NCBI GenBank assembly: GCA_964575845.1
Contig: CAZNSX010000007.1
Location: 1 to 64,000, forward strand
Direction: 5' to 3'
Source of the DNA: CAZNSX01 sp964575845
Lineage (GTDB): Bacteria > UBA8248 > CAZNSX01
DNA: 64,000 nucleotides
Position numbers and translations under genes: made by a program. The notes under the pieces were generated by a model, which made no database searches, was not told the DNA's origin, and worked only from the letters and a program-made list of their open reading frames with translations. This document shows, one piece after another, positions 31,244 through 40,087 of this stretch. The first letter of the stretch is position 1. Each line of letters starts with the position of its first letter.

Positions 31244-32689
31244 GTGGCCTATCCTGTCATCTCAGCCGTTGCAAACGTTCTTGCTCACGCGCCGGGGCTT
31301 GTGCGCTATGGGTCCAGGCCGCTTCGGGACATCCAGCGAGACCCGGCGGTCCTCGACCGGATCGCAGCCCGTCTCCGGTCGTATCCGGAGGCCCTGGGCT
31401 ACCCGCCTAACCAGGCCTACATCGGCAATCTCGACCCAGATGCCCTCGGGCAGATCCCACGGCCGTGGTTCGTGCGGGCCCTTCCCGGCGCGGCACGGGA
31501 GGGTCCGTTCGGCGTGATCATTCCAGAGCCTGAGGTGCTCTGTCTTCTGAAAGCCGTGGACCGGGCCGGCTTAGTGTGCCTGGTCCCGCAGTTTTTCGAA
31601 AGGTTGCGAGAGCTCCTCCTTCGAGACGGCCTCTTCACGGATGGGGAGCTAGCCGCCCTTAAGCCTACACCGCAAGCCGCTGTGGAGGAATCTCTCCGGA
31701 GAGGCGAGGGGGTGCCGCTCTGGGACGGTGCTGAAGTTGCAGGCTGCGTTCTAAGGGCGCACGAGGAGGACGAAGCGCTCTCCGCCAACGTGCTGCTTGA
31801 GAACTTGACCTGCAAGGCGACCGGAGTTCTCGCTTTAAAGTGTTTGCTGAGGCAGGTGGAAGGCCGGACGGAGCCGGGCGACATCCCGTTCATCGTATCC
31901 GGGTCGGAGGAGGCTGTGGGCGACCGCTATCAGAGAGGCGGGGGGAGCATCGCTAAAGCGATCGGGGAGGAAGCAGGTCTCGGCGCGGCCACGGGGATGG
32001 ATGTCAAGGCCTTCTGCGCTTCAACGCTCTACGCGCTCATGACAGCCGCGGCCTATGTCCAAGCGGGCCTCTTCGAGCGGGTTGTCGTGGTATCTGGCGG
32101 GTCGCTGGTCAAGCTCGGGATGAAGTACCGGGCCCACGTTGAGAAGGGGATGCCCATCCTGGAGGATGTGCTGGCCGGGGTGGCGGTGCTGGTAGAGCGG
32201 GCCAACGGAAGGGACCCCGTCGTGCGCCTCGACACCTTGAGCTATCATCGGATCGACGCCGGCTCCTCTCAGCAGGCCATCTATAGGGCCCTGGCCATCG
32301 ACCCCTTGGAGAAGGCCGGCTACCGGCTCACAGACGTCGACAAATATGTGACCGAGATGCATAATCCCGAAGTCACCGAGCCTGCGGGGGGCGGGGACGT
32401 GCCCGCGGGCAACTATAGGATGATCGCTGCATTGGGGGTCCTCCGAAATGAGATGCCCAAGGAGGGAATCCCCCGGTTCGTTGCCGAGCACGGGATCCCG
32501 GGCTATGCCCCCACCCAGGGCCATATCGCCTCGGCGGTATGTTATCTCGCGCACGCACGCCAAGCCATGAGGATGGGGAAGCTCAGGCGCGCGCTTTTCA
32601 TGGCAAAGGGAAGCCTCTTTCTGGGGCGCATGACCCAGCTCTCGGACGGGCTCTCCTTCCTTGTGGAGGCCGGGTCGCCCGGGACATAG
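31244..32689 (+). CDS. grdC: GrdC-like protein (component C beta subunit)
   Basis: Homolog of glycine/sarcosine/betaine reductase component C beta subunit, a KAS III-related protein that in clostridia accepts the acetyl group from carboxymethyl-selenoprotein A as a thioester. The 481-residue protein has VSGSEEAVGDRYQRGGGSIA, KAFCASTLYALMTAAAYVQA (likely nucleophile Cys258), VTEMHNPEVTEPAGGGDVPA and GIPGYAPTQGHIASAVCYLA, all typical of GrdC. The start is GTG at 31244 after GGGGGATGAGAG. It is the first gene of the cluster. No GrdD (alpha subunit, acetyl-phosphate forming) gene lies nearby, which is unusual. Confidence 0.85.
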   Translation: MAYPVISAVANVLAHAPGLVRYGSRPLRDIQRDPAVLDRIAARLRSYPEALGYPPNQAYIGNLDPDALGQIPRPWFVRALPGAAREGPFGVIIPEPEVLCLLKAVDRAGLVCLVPQFFERLRELLLRDGLFTDGELAALKPTPQAAVEESLRRGEGVPLWDGAEVAGCVLRAHEEDEALSANVLLENLTCKATGVLALKCLLRQVEGRTEPGDIPFIVSGSEEAVGDRYQRGGGSIAKAIGEEAGLGAATGMDVKAFCASTLYALMTAAAYVQAGLFERVVVVSGGSLVKLGMKYRAHVEKGMPILEDVLAGVAVLVERANGRDPVVRLDTLSYHRIDAGSSQQAIYRALAIDPLEKAGYRLTDVDKYVTEMHNPEVTEPAGGGDVPAGNYRMIAALGVLRNEMPKEGIPRFVAEHGIPGYAPTQGHIASAVCYLAHARQAMRMGKLRRALFMAKGSLFLGRMTQLSDGLSFLVEAGSPGT

Positions 32690-32710
32690 GATAAGAAGGG
32701 GAGGGGTTCT

Positions 32711-33184
32711 ATGAATCTGAAGGGAAAGCGAGTCATCGCGATCGGGGAGCGGGACGGAGTCAGCGGGGCTGCGATCGAGGCCTGCGTGAGGAGCGCGGGG
32801 GCTGAGATCCTCTATGTCGAGACGGAGTGTTTCGTTTGAACGGCCGCCGGTGCCATGGGCCTGGAAGGTCAAGGTAGAATCAAGCAGGTCGTTGAGCAGC
32901 ACTCCACAGATGGCGTCGTAGCGGTACTGGGAGCGAGCTCCTCCGAAAGCCTCCGGATGACGGCGGAGACCCTCATGAAGGGAGACCCCAGCTATGCGGG
33001 TCCGCTGGCCGGAATGGCGCTGGGGATTCCCTCTTTCCACATCCTCGAGCCCGAGATCGCCTCTCAGGTAGAGGGGTCGGTCTACGAGCGAGAGCTCGCC
33101 CTGACAGCGATGACGGTCGATATCGAGGAGTTGGTCAAGCCCCTCCGAAGCCTGCGGGGGGAGCTCCCGGAGGGGAACGCGTGA
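32711..33184 (+). CDS. grdA: GrdA, glycine-reductase-type selenoprotein A
   Basis: Small redox selenoprotein that carries the carboxymethyl/acyl group between components B and C. The 157-codon frame has one in-frame TGA at 32837-32839, codon 43, in the exact GrdA context ETECFV-U-TAAGAMGLEGQ. Upstream reads KGKRVIAIGERDGVSGAAIE, downstream VVAVLGASSSESLRMTAETL, KGDPSYAGPLAGM and FHILEPEIASQVEGSVYE, all matching the family. The TGA is therefore selenocysteine, not a nonsense mutation. A plausible SECIS hairpin follows (32847-32864). The usual Cys-x-x-Sec layout (CFVU) is kept. GGGGAGGGGTTCT precedes the ATG. It is 21 bases after grdC. Confidence 0.93.
32847..32864 (+). promoter_or_regulatory. 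Candidate bacterial SECIS element in grdA
   Basis: CCGG(T)GCC pairs with GGC-CTGG across a 3-base loop ATG, with a bulged U at 32851 and one G-U pair. The loop begins 16 nucleotides after the UGA (32837-32839), within the spacing known for bacterial SECIS hairpins, and a bulged U is also found in the E. coli fdhF SECIS. Folding was done by eye. Confidence 0.5.
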
Positions 33185-33296
33185 GCCCTGAGCTCGGGAG
33201 GGGGGCTTTCCATCAAAACCGCTTGACAATATTCTCGCGGTGGCGGCAAGCTTCCGAAGCAATTTGACCTTCGACTGACTGAGAGGATACTTTCAC

Positions 33297-34595
33297 ATGC
33301 GGCTTGAGCTCGTTTCATTTCCGGTCACGAATCTCCTGGCGGGTGGAAAAACGGCCTGGGATCAGGGTGAACTGGCGGTCGACGTCGAGGGGCTGAGAAA
33401 AGCCATTCATCACGAGAATATAGATTCGGTCGAGGTCCACCTCGTCAATCCGGGCGATGAGGTGCGAATCATCCATGTCCTGGATGTGGTGGAACCCAGG
33501 GTTAAGGTGACCGGCGGCAAGGGTGCTTTCCCGGGATTTACGGACGAGGCTCGCTGCGCTGGAGAGGGAATAACGCATCGCCTGGAGGGGGCGGCGGTCA
33601 TCGCCTGTGCGGAGGTGACGGGCTCCCTGGACGGCCAGAGCGTCAAGGAAGCGATCATCGACAACGCGGGCCCCGCGGCCGACTACTCCCCCTTCTCCCA
33701 GACCCATAATGTCGTGCTCGTCTTTAATTTCCGTCCCGGTCTCTCGATACCCGAACAGTTGGATACGGTGCGACTCGCCGGCCTGAGGGCGGCGGAATAC
33801 CTTGCGGAGCCCGTTCGAAACCTCCGGTCCACGGACCGGCAGGTCTTTGACCTGGGGGGCCCGCCGGTGCCTGAGGAGGGACGCTCTCTGCCCCGGATCC
33901 TCTATATCAGCCCCCTCATGCATGAAGGTTCGGTCCATAACACATATCTTTACGGAGTCAAAATTTCAAGCACCCCGACCCTCTTTCATCCAAACGAGAT
34001 ACTCGACGGCGCGATCGTCAACGGCGACTACCATATCGCCGCCTATCGGAGCACGACCTTTCACTACCAGAACGACCCCCTCATTCGTGAACTCTACCGG
34101 CTGCACCGGCGGGAACTCGATTTCCTCGGGGTTATCATTTGCCAATGCCTTGTGGTGACCCATCTTGAGAAGCAACGCTCCGCCTCCCAGGTGGCCAAGC
34201 TCTGCCGGATGCTCGGGGCCGAGGGCGCCGTGCTCAGCATGCAGAACGGTGGACACGGCTGGGCAGACCTTTTGCTCCTGTGCCAGCGGGTGGAGGAGGC
34301 GGGCGTGAAGACGACGCTGGTCATTGCTGAGATGTCCGACTCGGAAGGTACCGACGTGGGCTTGATCATGCATGTGCCCCAGGCGGATGCCATCGTGAGC
34401 GTTGGCAACATGGACGAGGAGGTTGACCTGCCCGCGATGCCCCGGGTGTTGGGCGGTAGGCAGTTCCTGGACATGAACAATTATGAAGGCGAGGTGGGGG
34501 CTCAGCCCCCGGACGCATTCCGGACCTCCCTGAGGCGCATGCACTGCCCGTGCAATCAGCTCGGGTACGGCAGGCTGTTCGGTCGAACATATTAA
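33297..34595 (+). CDS. grdE: GrdE-like component B alpha/beta proprotein
   Basis: Homolog of the glycine/sarcosine/betaine reductase component B alpha/beta precursor, which in clostridia is cleaved to give two subunits with a pyruvoyl-type group that binds the amine substrate. The 432-residue protein starts MRLELVSFPVTNLLAGGKTA and has HVLDVVEPRVKVTGGKGAFP, AGPAADYSPFSQTHNVVLVF, LFHPNEILDGAIVNGDYHIA and ISVGNMD near the end, all family-typical. I could not place the self-cleavage Cys with certainty. GAGAGGATAC precedes the ATG. A 112-bp gap separates it from grdA and 31 bases separate it from grdB. Confidence 0.87.
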   Translation: MRLELVSFPVTNLLAGGKTAWDQGELAVDVEGLRKAIHHENIDSVEVHLVNPGDEVRIIHVLDVVEPRVKVTGGKGAFPGFTDEARCAGEGITHRLEGAAVIACAEVTGSLDGQSVKEAIIDNAGPAADYSPFSQTHNVVLVFNFRPGLSIPEQLDTVRLAGLRAAEYLAEPVRNLRSTDRQVFDLGGPPVPEEGRSLPRILYISPLMHEGSVHNTYLYGVKISSTPTLFHPNEILDGAIVNGDYHIAAYRSTTFHYQNDPLIRELYRLHRRELDFLGVIICQCLVVTHLEKQRSASQVAKLCRMLGAEGAVLSMQNGGHGWADLLLLCQRVEEAGVKTTLVIAEMSDSEGTDVGLIMHVPQADAIVSVGNMDEEVDLPAMPRVLGGRQFLDMNNYEGEVGAQPPDAFRTSLRRMHCPCNQLGYGRLFGRTY

Positions 34596-34626
34596 GGCGG
34601 GGCAATCGCATGAGAGGGACTTTGGC

Positions 34627-35955
34627 ATGAAAACTAAGGTGCGGGTAGTTCATTACCTGAACCAGTTCTTCGCCGGAATCGGCGGTGAGGCTCAGGCCGG
34701 ACATCCGGTAAGCTCGCGGCCAGGGCCTGTCGGTCCCGGAGTGCTGCTACAGCAGCTCCTGGGAGAGGAAGGCGAGGTGGTCCAGACCCTTTACTGTGGC
34801 GACAACCTCTTTGCGGAAAAGACGGAGGAGTCGGCTCGGGAGCTTCTCCGTTTGGTTTCGGAGTCGAGGCCCGATGTCTTCGTTGCGGGGCCGGCGTTTA
34901 ACGCCGGCCGGTATGGCACCGCTTGTGCTTTTCTGTGCCGCCGGGTGCAGGAGGAGCTCAAGATTCCGGCAATAACTGGGCTTTTCCGGGAGAATCCGGG
35001 AGTTGAAATGTGTCGCGCCCTCATCCCCATCGTGCCCTGCTCGGAGACCGCCACCGGAATGAGCACGGCCATGGACCGCATCGCCGGGCTCACCCTGAAA
35101 CTCGGCCGCGGTGAGGAGCTGGGCACGCCCGAGGAAGAGGGCTGCATGCCCCGCGGCCAGCGGCGCAACGAGTTCAGCCCGCAGACCGGCGCCCAGCGGG
35201 CGATTGCCATGCTCCTGAGGAAGGTCAAAGGGGGGGACTATACCTCAGAGATACCGGTGCCCGACTTCGGCGAGGTCACACCGGCTCCGGCCCTTTCGGA
35301 CACCTCAGGAATCAAGGTTGCGGTGGTGACCTCGGGTGGCTTGGTTCCTCGGGGCAACCCTGACGGAATCGAATCCCGTCGCGCGACCCATTGGAGTAAA
35401 TACTCCATTGCCGGTCTGGACGGCCTTGACCCCAGCATGTGGACGTGTGTTCACGGGGGGTTCGATAGTCAGTACATTCAGCGGTGTCCTGACCGCGTGG
35501 TTCCCCTCGATGCCCTGAGGGAAATGGAGCGCGAAGGAGTGATCGGGAGCGTTCACGAGTACGTCTATACCACAGTGGGCGCGGGCGCACCGGTTTCTCG
35601 GGCTCGGGCGTTTGGGCAGGAGATCGCGGCCGAGCTGAAGGCGGCGGGAGTGGACGCGGTCATTTTCACCTCGACGTGAGGGACGTGCAATCGTTGCGGG
35701 GCAACGATCACAAAGGAGCTGGAGAGAGCCGGCCTGCCGACCGCGTCATACACCGCTATACCCGTGCTACACCTGGCGTTGGGGACGCCTCGCATCGTAT
35801 TGGGAAAGGCCGTGGGCCATGTCATGGGGGACCCAAATCTTTCCCCCGACCGCGAGAGGGCTTTCCGCCGTACCCTCGTGGAGAACGGTTTGCGGGCAAT
35901 CTGCACCTCTGTGGAGCGGCCAACACTTTTTGGAGCCGAGGGTGTGGGGTTGTAG
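34627..35955 (+). CDS. grdB: GrdB-type selenoprotein (component B gamma subunit)
   Basis: Substrate-specific selenoprotein of the glycine/sarcosine/betaine reductase B component. The 442-codon frame contains TGA at 35677-35679 (codon 351) in the context VIFTST-U-GTCNRCGATI, the GrdB signature in which Sec attacks the substrate carbon next to the amine. The N terminus HYLNQFFAGIGGEAQAGHPV and SSRPGPVGPG is diagnostic, as are MPRGQRRNEFSPQTGAQRAI near residue 180 and HVMGDPNLSPDRERAFRRTL near the end. A strong SECIS hairpin lies 11 bases past the UGA. The specific substrate (glycine, sarcosine, betaine or another) cannot be told by eye. The ORF would be wrongly split at the TGA by standard callers. 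Confidence 0.93.
35690..35708 (+). promoter_or_regulatory. SECIS hairpin in grdB
   Basis: ATCGTTGC (35690-35697) and GCAACGAT (35701-35708) make a perfect 8-bp stem with apical loop GGG. The loop lies 19 nucleotides after the UGA at 35677-35679. This meets the known bacterial SECIS pattern: a stable stem and a small apical loop beginning with G, 16-37 nucleotides from the UGA. Confidence 0.8.
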
Positions 35956-36171
35956 CGTGCCGAGGGCTTTCGAATGCTGGGGGGCGGCCCGGGCGAGCCG
36001 GCGGCGGGTCCGGGAGAGGGGTTCACACCTCTTAGGGGAGCCCCTGCGGACCTCTTCAAAGGCTGCCTTGCAGTTGTCTCCTCAGTGGGATAGGATGTGT
36101 ATGCCCCGGGAGGGGGTACCTCCTTCGTGAAATTTTTTGATAACATCGATTGGAGCCGAGCTCGGGTTACT

Positions 36172-36217
36172 GCGCGCTTCGCGCCCTTTCTGCCGTGAGG
36201 GAGAGGGAGCCCTCACG
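36172..36217 (+). other. Hairpins between grdB and the por genes
   Basis: In the roughly 270-bp gap after grdB two hairpins occur side by side: GCGCG-CTT-CGCGC at 36172-36184 and CGTGAGGG (36194-36201) with CCCTCACG (36210-36217). No T-run follows either. They may attenuate or process the transcript between the grd and por parts, or have no role. Confidence 0.4.
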
Positions 36218-36261
36218 CCGCAGTGGCATGCCGAAGCCGGAACCCAATTTATTCAACGGAC

Positions 36262-37239
36262 ATGAGAGCGGAATTCCAGATGAAAAACGCCTCTGAGTAC
36301 CAGAGGATCGTGGATGAGCTCTTTCGAAGTCGGAACATAAGAGAACTCACCATCATTTCAACCGGAGGCCAGGGAGCTCTCGCCGCGGCCGAGGTCCTGG
36401 CGAGTGCCAAGATCGAAGAGGGTAAGTGCGCAAGCGTCGGGCTTGTGGTCAGAGGTGACATCCGAAATTCTCCCGTGATTAATTTCGTGAAGTTCGCGGA
36501 CTTTCCTCCACTACCGAATTGCCGCAATTGCAATCCCACCGAAATGATACTCTTCAGCGAAAAATACCTGGAGATGGACCACCCGCCCGTGAGAGAGGCC
36601 CTCACGGCCTTCCGGGAGGGCATCCTGGTGGTCAACTCTTCCAAGAAGCCAGAGCACATGAAGCTCGCAACCGATTTCTCCGGCACCGTTGCCACGGCCG
36701 ATGCCTCCGGGATATGCCAGCGGGTGGTCGGGAGGGTTCCCCCTCCCTTCGGTATAACCCTTCTGGGGGTTTACGCCCGGGCCAAAATGGGCGCTCTTAG
36801 TCCCGAGATGTTGGAGCCGGCCATCCTCAGGAGATTCAGGGGGGAGGTAGGCAAGAAGAACGTGGAAGCCATGAAGCAGGCTTTCGATGAGGCCCGGGTT
36901 CTCCCCGGGGTGCGTTTTGAGGGGGGAGGTGGGCCGCCGGCTGAGGACTCGCTCCCGGAGGCCGCGATGACAGGCGTGATGGGATACACGCGCGACCTTC
37001 AACCCAGGGCATCCGAGGGGAGCCCCTACAACTGGCGGGACTCCCTGCCGGTCTGCATCGCGGAGAGGTGCCAGCCCGAGGAATGCGCTCAGGAGTGCAT
37101 CATATACTGCCCAGAGGCGGTTGCCAGGGTCACGGCCAAGGGGGTCTTCGGCTCGGATTACGACTTCTGCAGGGGGTGCGGTCTCTGCGCCCGCGAGTGC
37201 CCTCTTGACGCGATAAGAATGACCCGAGTCCCCGACTGA
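36262..37239 (+). CDS. Fused PorG-ferredoxin subunit of a 2-oxoacid oxidoreductase
   Basis: Fusion of a gamma domain and a ferredoxin (delta) domain of a pyruvate/2-oxoacid:ferredoxin oxidoreductase. The gamma part spans about residues 20-220 (LTIISTGGQGALAAAEVLAS, LVVRGDIRNSPVINFVKFAD, with an unusual PLPNCRNCNP Cys pair). The C-terminal domain has two four-cysteine clusters: CIAERC..EECAQECIIYCP and CRGCGLCARECP, so it likely holds two 4Fe-4S clusters for electron transfer to ferredoxin. ATG 36262 is chosen; the frame is open to a GTG at 36223, and no ribosome site decides between them. It is followed after 15 bases by the alpha subunit. Confidence 0.82.
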   Translation: MRAEFQMKNASEYQRIVDELFRSRNIRELTIISTGGQGALAAAEVLASAKIEEGKCASVGLVVRGDIRNSPVINFVKFADFPPLPNCRNCNPTEMILFSEKYLEMDHPPVREALTAFREGILVVNSSKKPEHMKLATDFSGTVATADASGICQRVVGRVPPPFGITLLGVYARAKMGALSPEMLEPAILRRFRGEVGKKNVEAMKQAFDEARVLPGVRFEGGGGPPAEDSLPEAAMTGVMGYTRDLQPRASEGSPYNWRDSLPVCIAERCQPEECAQECIIYCPEAVARVTAKGVFGSDYDFCRGCGLCARECPLDAIRMTRVPD

Positions 37240-37254
37240 GGAGGAGAAGACCCT

Positions 37255-38490
37255 GTGGAAGATGTGGTGGGCCTCACCGGAAACTACGCCGTCGCCCATG
37301 CGGCCAGATTGGCCCGGGTTGAGCTGGCGTGTTTCTTTCCGATAGGGCCATCGGACGAGGTGGGGGAAACGATCAGGGCGCTCATCAATCGGGGCGAGAT
37401 GAGAGCCCGCATCATGGACCTTCAGAACGAGCGCAGCTCCATAAACGCGCAGATCGCCGCCACGGAGGCGGGGGTCAGAAGCATCTTCGCGACGAACTCC
37501 GAGGGGCTCCTCTACGGCCAGGAGCAGATAAAGCACGCCTCCTACGCCAGGCTCCCGATGGTCATAGCGGTGGCGAACCGGGCGCTCGAACCCCCTCTCA
37601 TTGTGACGCCGGATTACCAGGACGCCATCATGCAGCGCGATATGGGATGGCTTTGCCTCTTCTGCGAGAACGCGAAGGATGTCCTCGACACCACGATACA
37701 GGCCTACCGGATAGCGGAAGACCCCGGGGTTCGCCTGCCGGTCTTCGTATGTTATGAGGGGTGGGAGGTCTCCCATTCCACTTATCCGTGCCGACTCCCA
37801 TCCCAGGATACGGTCGATTCCTTTCTCCCCCCACTCTCAGTGCAGCCCGAAAGTGACATCCTCAATTTTAGCTACAGGGAGCACTATGGCGAGAGGACGT
37901 TGAAGGCGTGGCTGCCGGAGGGCTACATGGAGCTTAGGTACCGGCTCGTGGAGGCAATGAAGAGGTCGGAAGAAGTCATCGAAGTTGCCGGGCGGGACTA
38001 CCGGAGGCTTACGGGTACAGAATACGGCGGGCTCGGCGAATGCTACCGGACCGAAGATGCCGAAGTGATCGTTTTGACAATGGGCTCTATAACCTCGACG
38101 GCGCGGTTTGCGGTGGATGTGCTGCGCGAGGCTGAGAGTGCGGTGGGACTTGTAAAGCTTCGCGCTTTCAGGCCTTTTCCGGGTCGGTGGCTGAGGGAGG
38201 CTCTAAAGGATGCCGAGACCGTCTTGGTCATCGAGCGAGATATCTCGGCGGCCCTCTTCCATGAGCTCAGGAGCGCCTTTTATTCCCTCGAGAAAAGGCC
38301 TCTCATCCTGGGGAGGGTTGCGGGGATAGGCGGCCGTGACGTCACCTATTATGATGTGGCCTTCATGGTGGAGGAGGCTCTGGCCGCCGCGGGAGGCGGC
38401 CCCGTTCAAAGGGAGATAGCCTGGCATTTTCCCTCTTACGGGAGCTTCAAGAGTGGGAGAGCTTCTCGGAGCGAGTTCGCGAAAAGGTAG
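37255..38490 (+). CDS. PorA-like alpha subunit of a 2-oxoacid:ferredoxin oxidoreductase
   Basis: A 411-residue protein with TGNYAVAHAARLARVELACF near the N terminus, ATEAGVRSIFATNSEGLLYG, then the YEGWEVSHSTYP segment seen in PorA, a C-terminal transketolase-C-like domain (VIVLTMGSITSTARFAVDVL, VGLVKLRAFRPFPGRWLREA). In the family, the alpha subunit binds substrate and contributes to TPP catalysis. The N terminus differs from textbook PorA (FFPIGPSDE in place of YPITPSTE). GGAGGAG precedes GTG 37255. It overlaps the beta subunit by 38 bases. Confidence 0.82.
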   Translation: MEDVVGLTGNYAVAHAARLARVELACFFPIGPSDEVGETIRALINRGEMRARIMDLQNERSSINAQIAATEAGVRSIFATNSEGLLYGQEQIKHASYARLPMVIAVANRALEPPLIVTPDYQDAIMQRDMGWLCLFCENAKDVLDTTIQAYRIAEDPGVRLPVFVCYEGWEVSHSTYPCRLPSQDTVDSFLPPLSVQPESDILNFSYREHYGERTLKAWLPEGYMELRYRLVEAMKRSEEVIEVAGRDYRRLTGTEYGGLGECYRTEDAEVIVLTMGSITSTARFAVDVLREAESAVGLVKLRAFRPFPGRWLREALKDAETVLVIERDISAALFHELRSAFYSLEKRPLILGRVAGIGGRDVTYYDVAFMVEEALAAAGGGPVQREIAWHFPSYGSFKSGRASRSEFAKR

Positions 38491-39322
38491 CTCATACTTC
38501 TTCCCGAGCGGCACGCAGTGCAGGGGCTGCCCCGTTCAGGTGGCCGGCAAGCTCGTCCTGCGGACGATTTTCGAGGAGAGAGCGGATGCCCTCGTTTTCG
38601 GGGGCGCCTGCGGCGTCGGCCTCACCTCGATCAAATCGAGCGGGCTTGGCACCGAGGCCAGCACGGCGAGCGCGCTCAAGGTCTGCCTGGAACTCAAAGG
38701 GAGCGACAGGCCCGTTGTGGCCCTCACCGGAGAGGGGAGAACCGTGGACATCGGGTTCGCGGACCTCTCGGGGGCATTTTCGAACGGCTACGAGTACATG
38801 CACGTCGTCTTCGACAACGAGGCCTACTCGGCAAGCGGGGGCCATAAGACATCGACGACCGAACGGGGTGCCGCAACGAACATCCATCCCGAGGGCAAGC
38901 CGAGCATAAAGAAGCATCCGGCGATGATGATGATATTCAATAATTCCGCCTACTGCGCCACCGCCACCCCCGCCTATCCAGAGGACTTGATGGATAAGAT
39001 ACGCAAGGGCCTCCGGCACATGCCCTCATTCCTTCATGTCTTGGGGCCCTGCGTGACGAGTTGGGGATTGGACCCCGACCTCTCCATCCGCGTCTCGCGC
39101 ATGGCCGTCGAAACGGGCCTTTTCCCGCTCTGGGAATATGGGGATGGGATTTTCAGGAGAACGGTGAGGGTGGAGGAGCGCAGGCCTGTCGTGGACTACC
39201 TGCGCCTGCAGCGTCGTTTCAGAAAGCTGGACGAGACCCTCCTCAGGGAATTCGACGAACAGGTCTGGCGCGTGAACAGATTCTGCGACGCTCTCGAAGC
39301 GGGGCTTAGCAAAGCCATGTAG
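38453..39322 (+). CDS. PorB-like TPP-binding beta subunit
   Basis: A 289-residue protein starting at GTG 38453 inside porA. TPP-binding pattern: TGEGRTVDIGFADLSGAFSN then VVFDNEAYSASGGHKTSTT, corresponding to GDG...D...R..NI...V.DN..Y..TGGQ.S of PorB. The N terminus has CRGCP and the later GGACGVGLTS carries another Cys, consistent with a 4Fe-4S site. Substitutions in the TGGQ motif (SASGGH) suggest a divergent enzyme rather than housekeeping pyruvate synthase. With the two preceding genes it gives a complete PorGD-A-B set. Confidence 0.8.
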   Translation: MGELLGASSRKGSSYFFPSGTQCRGCPVQVAGKLVLRTIFEERADALVFGGACGVGLTSIKSSGLGTEASTASALKVCLELKGSDRPVVALTGEGRTVDIGFADLSGAFSNGYEYMHVVFDNEAYSASGGHKTSTTERGAATNIHPEGKPSIKKHPAMMMIFNNSAYCATATPAYPEDLMDKIRKGLRHMPSFLHVLGPCVTSWGLDPDLSIRVSRMAVETGLFPLWEYGDGIFRRTVRVEERRPVVDYLRLQRRFRKLDETLLREFDEQVWRVNRFCDALEAGLSKAM

Positions 39323-39365
39323 TTTTGCCGCTCGATGGAGCGTCCTTTTTGAAGGAAAAGGGAAG

Positions 39366-40031
39366 ATGAGTTATGAGTTCCGGTTCGATGTCGTGTGGGA
39401 TAGCCTCCCTTACCTTCTGGGTGGCATTAAGATCACCCTGTACGTCACAGTCTTTTCCATTCTCATTGGGCTCGCGATCGGGTTGGTTGTCGGCGTGCTC
39501 AGGACCTCGAAGTGGAAGGTGATTTACGTCCCCATGATGATGTATATCGAGTTCTTCAGGAACACTCCCTCTCTGGTGAAGCTCATCTGGGTGTACTACA
39601 TGATCCCCATCCTCTTGGGGGTCGATTTCAGCGCGATAACCTCCTGTATCATAGCGATGGGGGTCTCGGCCGGCGCCTATCTTGCCGAGATATTCAGGGG
39701 TGGGATCCAGGACGTGGATAGGGGCCAGATAGAGGCCGCGCGGTCGCTGGGGATGACAAGCTTCCAGACCATGCGCCGGATAATCCTCCCCCAGGCCATC
39801 AGAAAGATGCTCCCGCCCTTCGCTAACACTTTCATCGTCTTTCTCAAGTATTCCTCTCTCGTTTCGGTCCTGGGGGTCGCGGACTTGACTTATCGCGCCA
39901 CCCTGGTATCAACCAATACTTTCCGGCCGCTCGAGCTTTTCACCGCCATTGCGGTCATGTACTTCTTCCTCTGCATCATTCTTTCGCAGATGGTGGGAAT
40001 TCTGGAGCGGAGACTCGCGGTGGAGAGTTAG
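39366..40031 (+). CDS. Amino-acid ABC transporter permease (HisM/GlnP family)
   Basis: A 221-residue inner-membrane permease of the polar amino-acid type, with five or so hydrophobic segments. It starts near LLGGIKITLYVTVFSILIGL; MYIEFFRNTPSLVKLIWVYY is the HisM signature; and GVSAGAYLAEIFRGGIQDVD then GQIEAARSLGMTSFQTMRRI is the EAA loop contacting the ATPase. It works with the binding protein at 40088 and the ATPase at 44035. AAGGAAAAGGGAAG precedes the ATG. Position inside the grd cluster suggests it imports the reductase substrate. Confidence 0.9.
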   Translation: MSYEFRFDVVWDSLPYLLGGIKITLYVTVFSILIGLAIGLVVGVLRTSKWKVIYVPMMMYIEFFRNTPSLVKLIWVYYMIPILLGVDFSAITSCIIAMGVSAGAYLAEIFRGGIQDVDRGQIEAARSLGMTSFQTMRRIILPQAIRKMLPPFANTFIVFLKYSSLVSVLGVADLTYRATLVSTNTFRPLELFTAIAVMYFFLCIILSQMVGILERRLAVES

Positions 40032-40087
40032 ACTCTGGTGGAGTGCAGGTCCCATTGTGAACCCTTTTTAGGAGGAGGATGCTCGCC

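Noticed and set aside
32837..32839. TGA read as a nonsense mutation splitting a gene
   Set aside because: Reading continues in the same frame into the conserved GrdA sequence, and a hairpin sits at SECIS distance. Selenocysteine is far more likely.
35677..35679. TGA as the end of a truncated GrdB-like protein
   Set aside because: The family motif GTCNRCG follows directly in frame, with a strong SECIS hairpin; the true stop is the TAG at 35953-35955.
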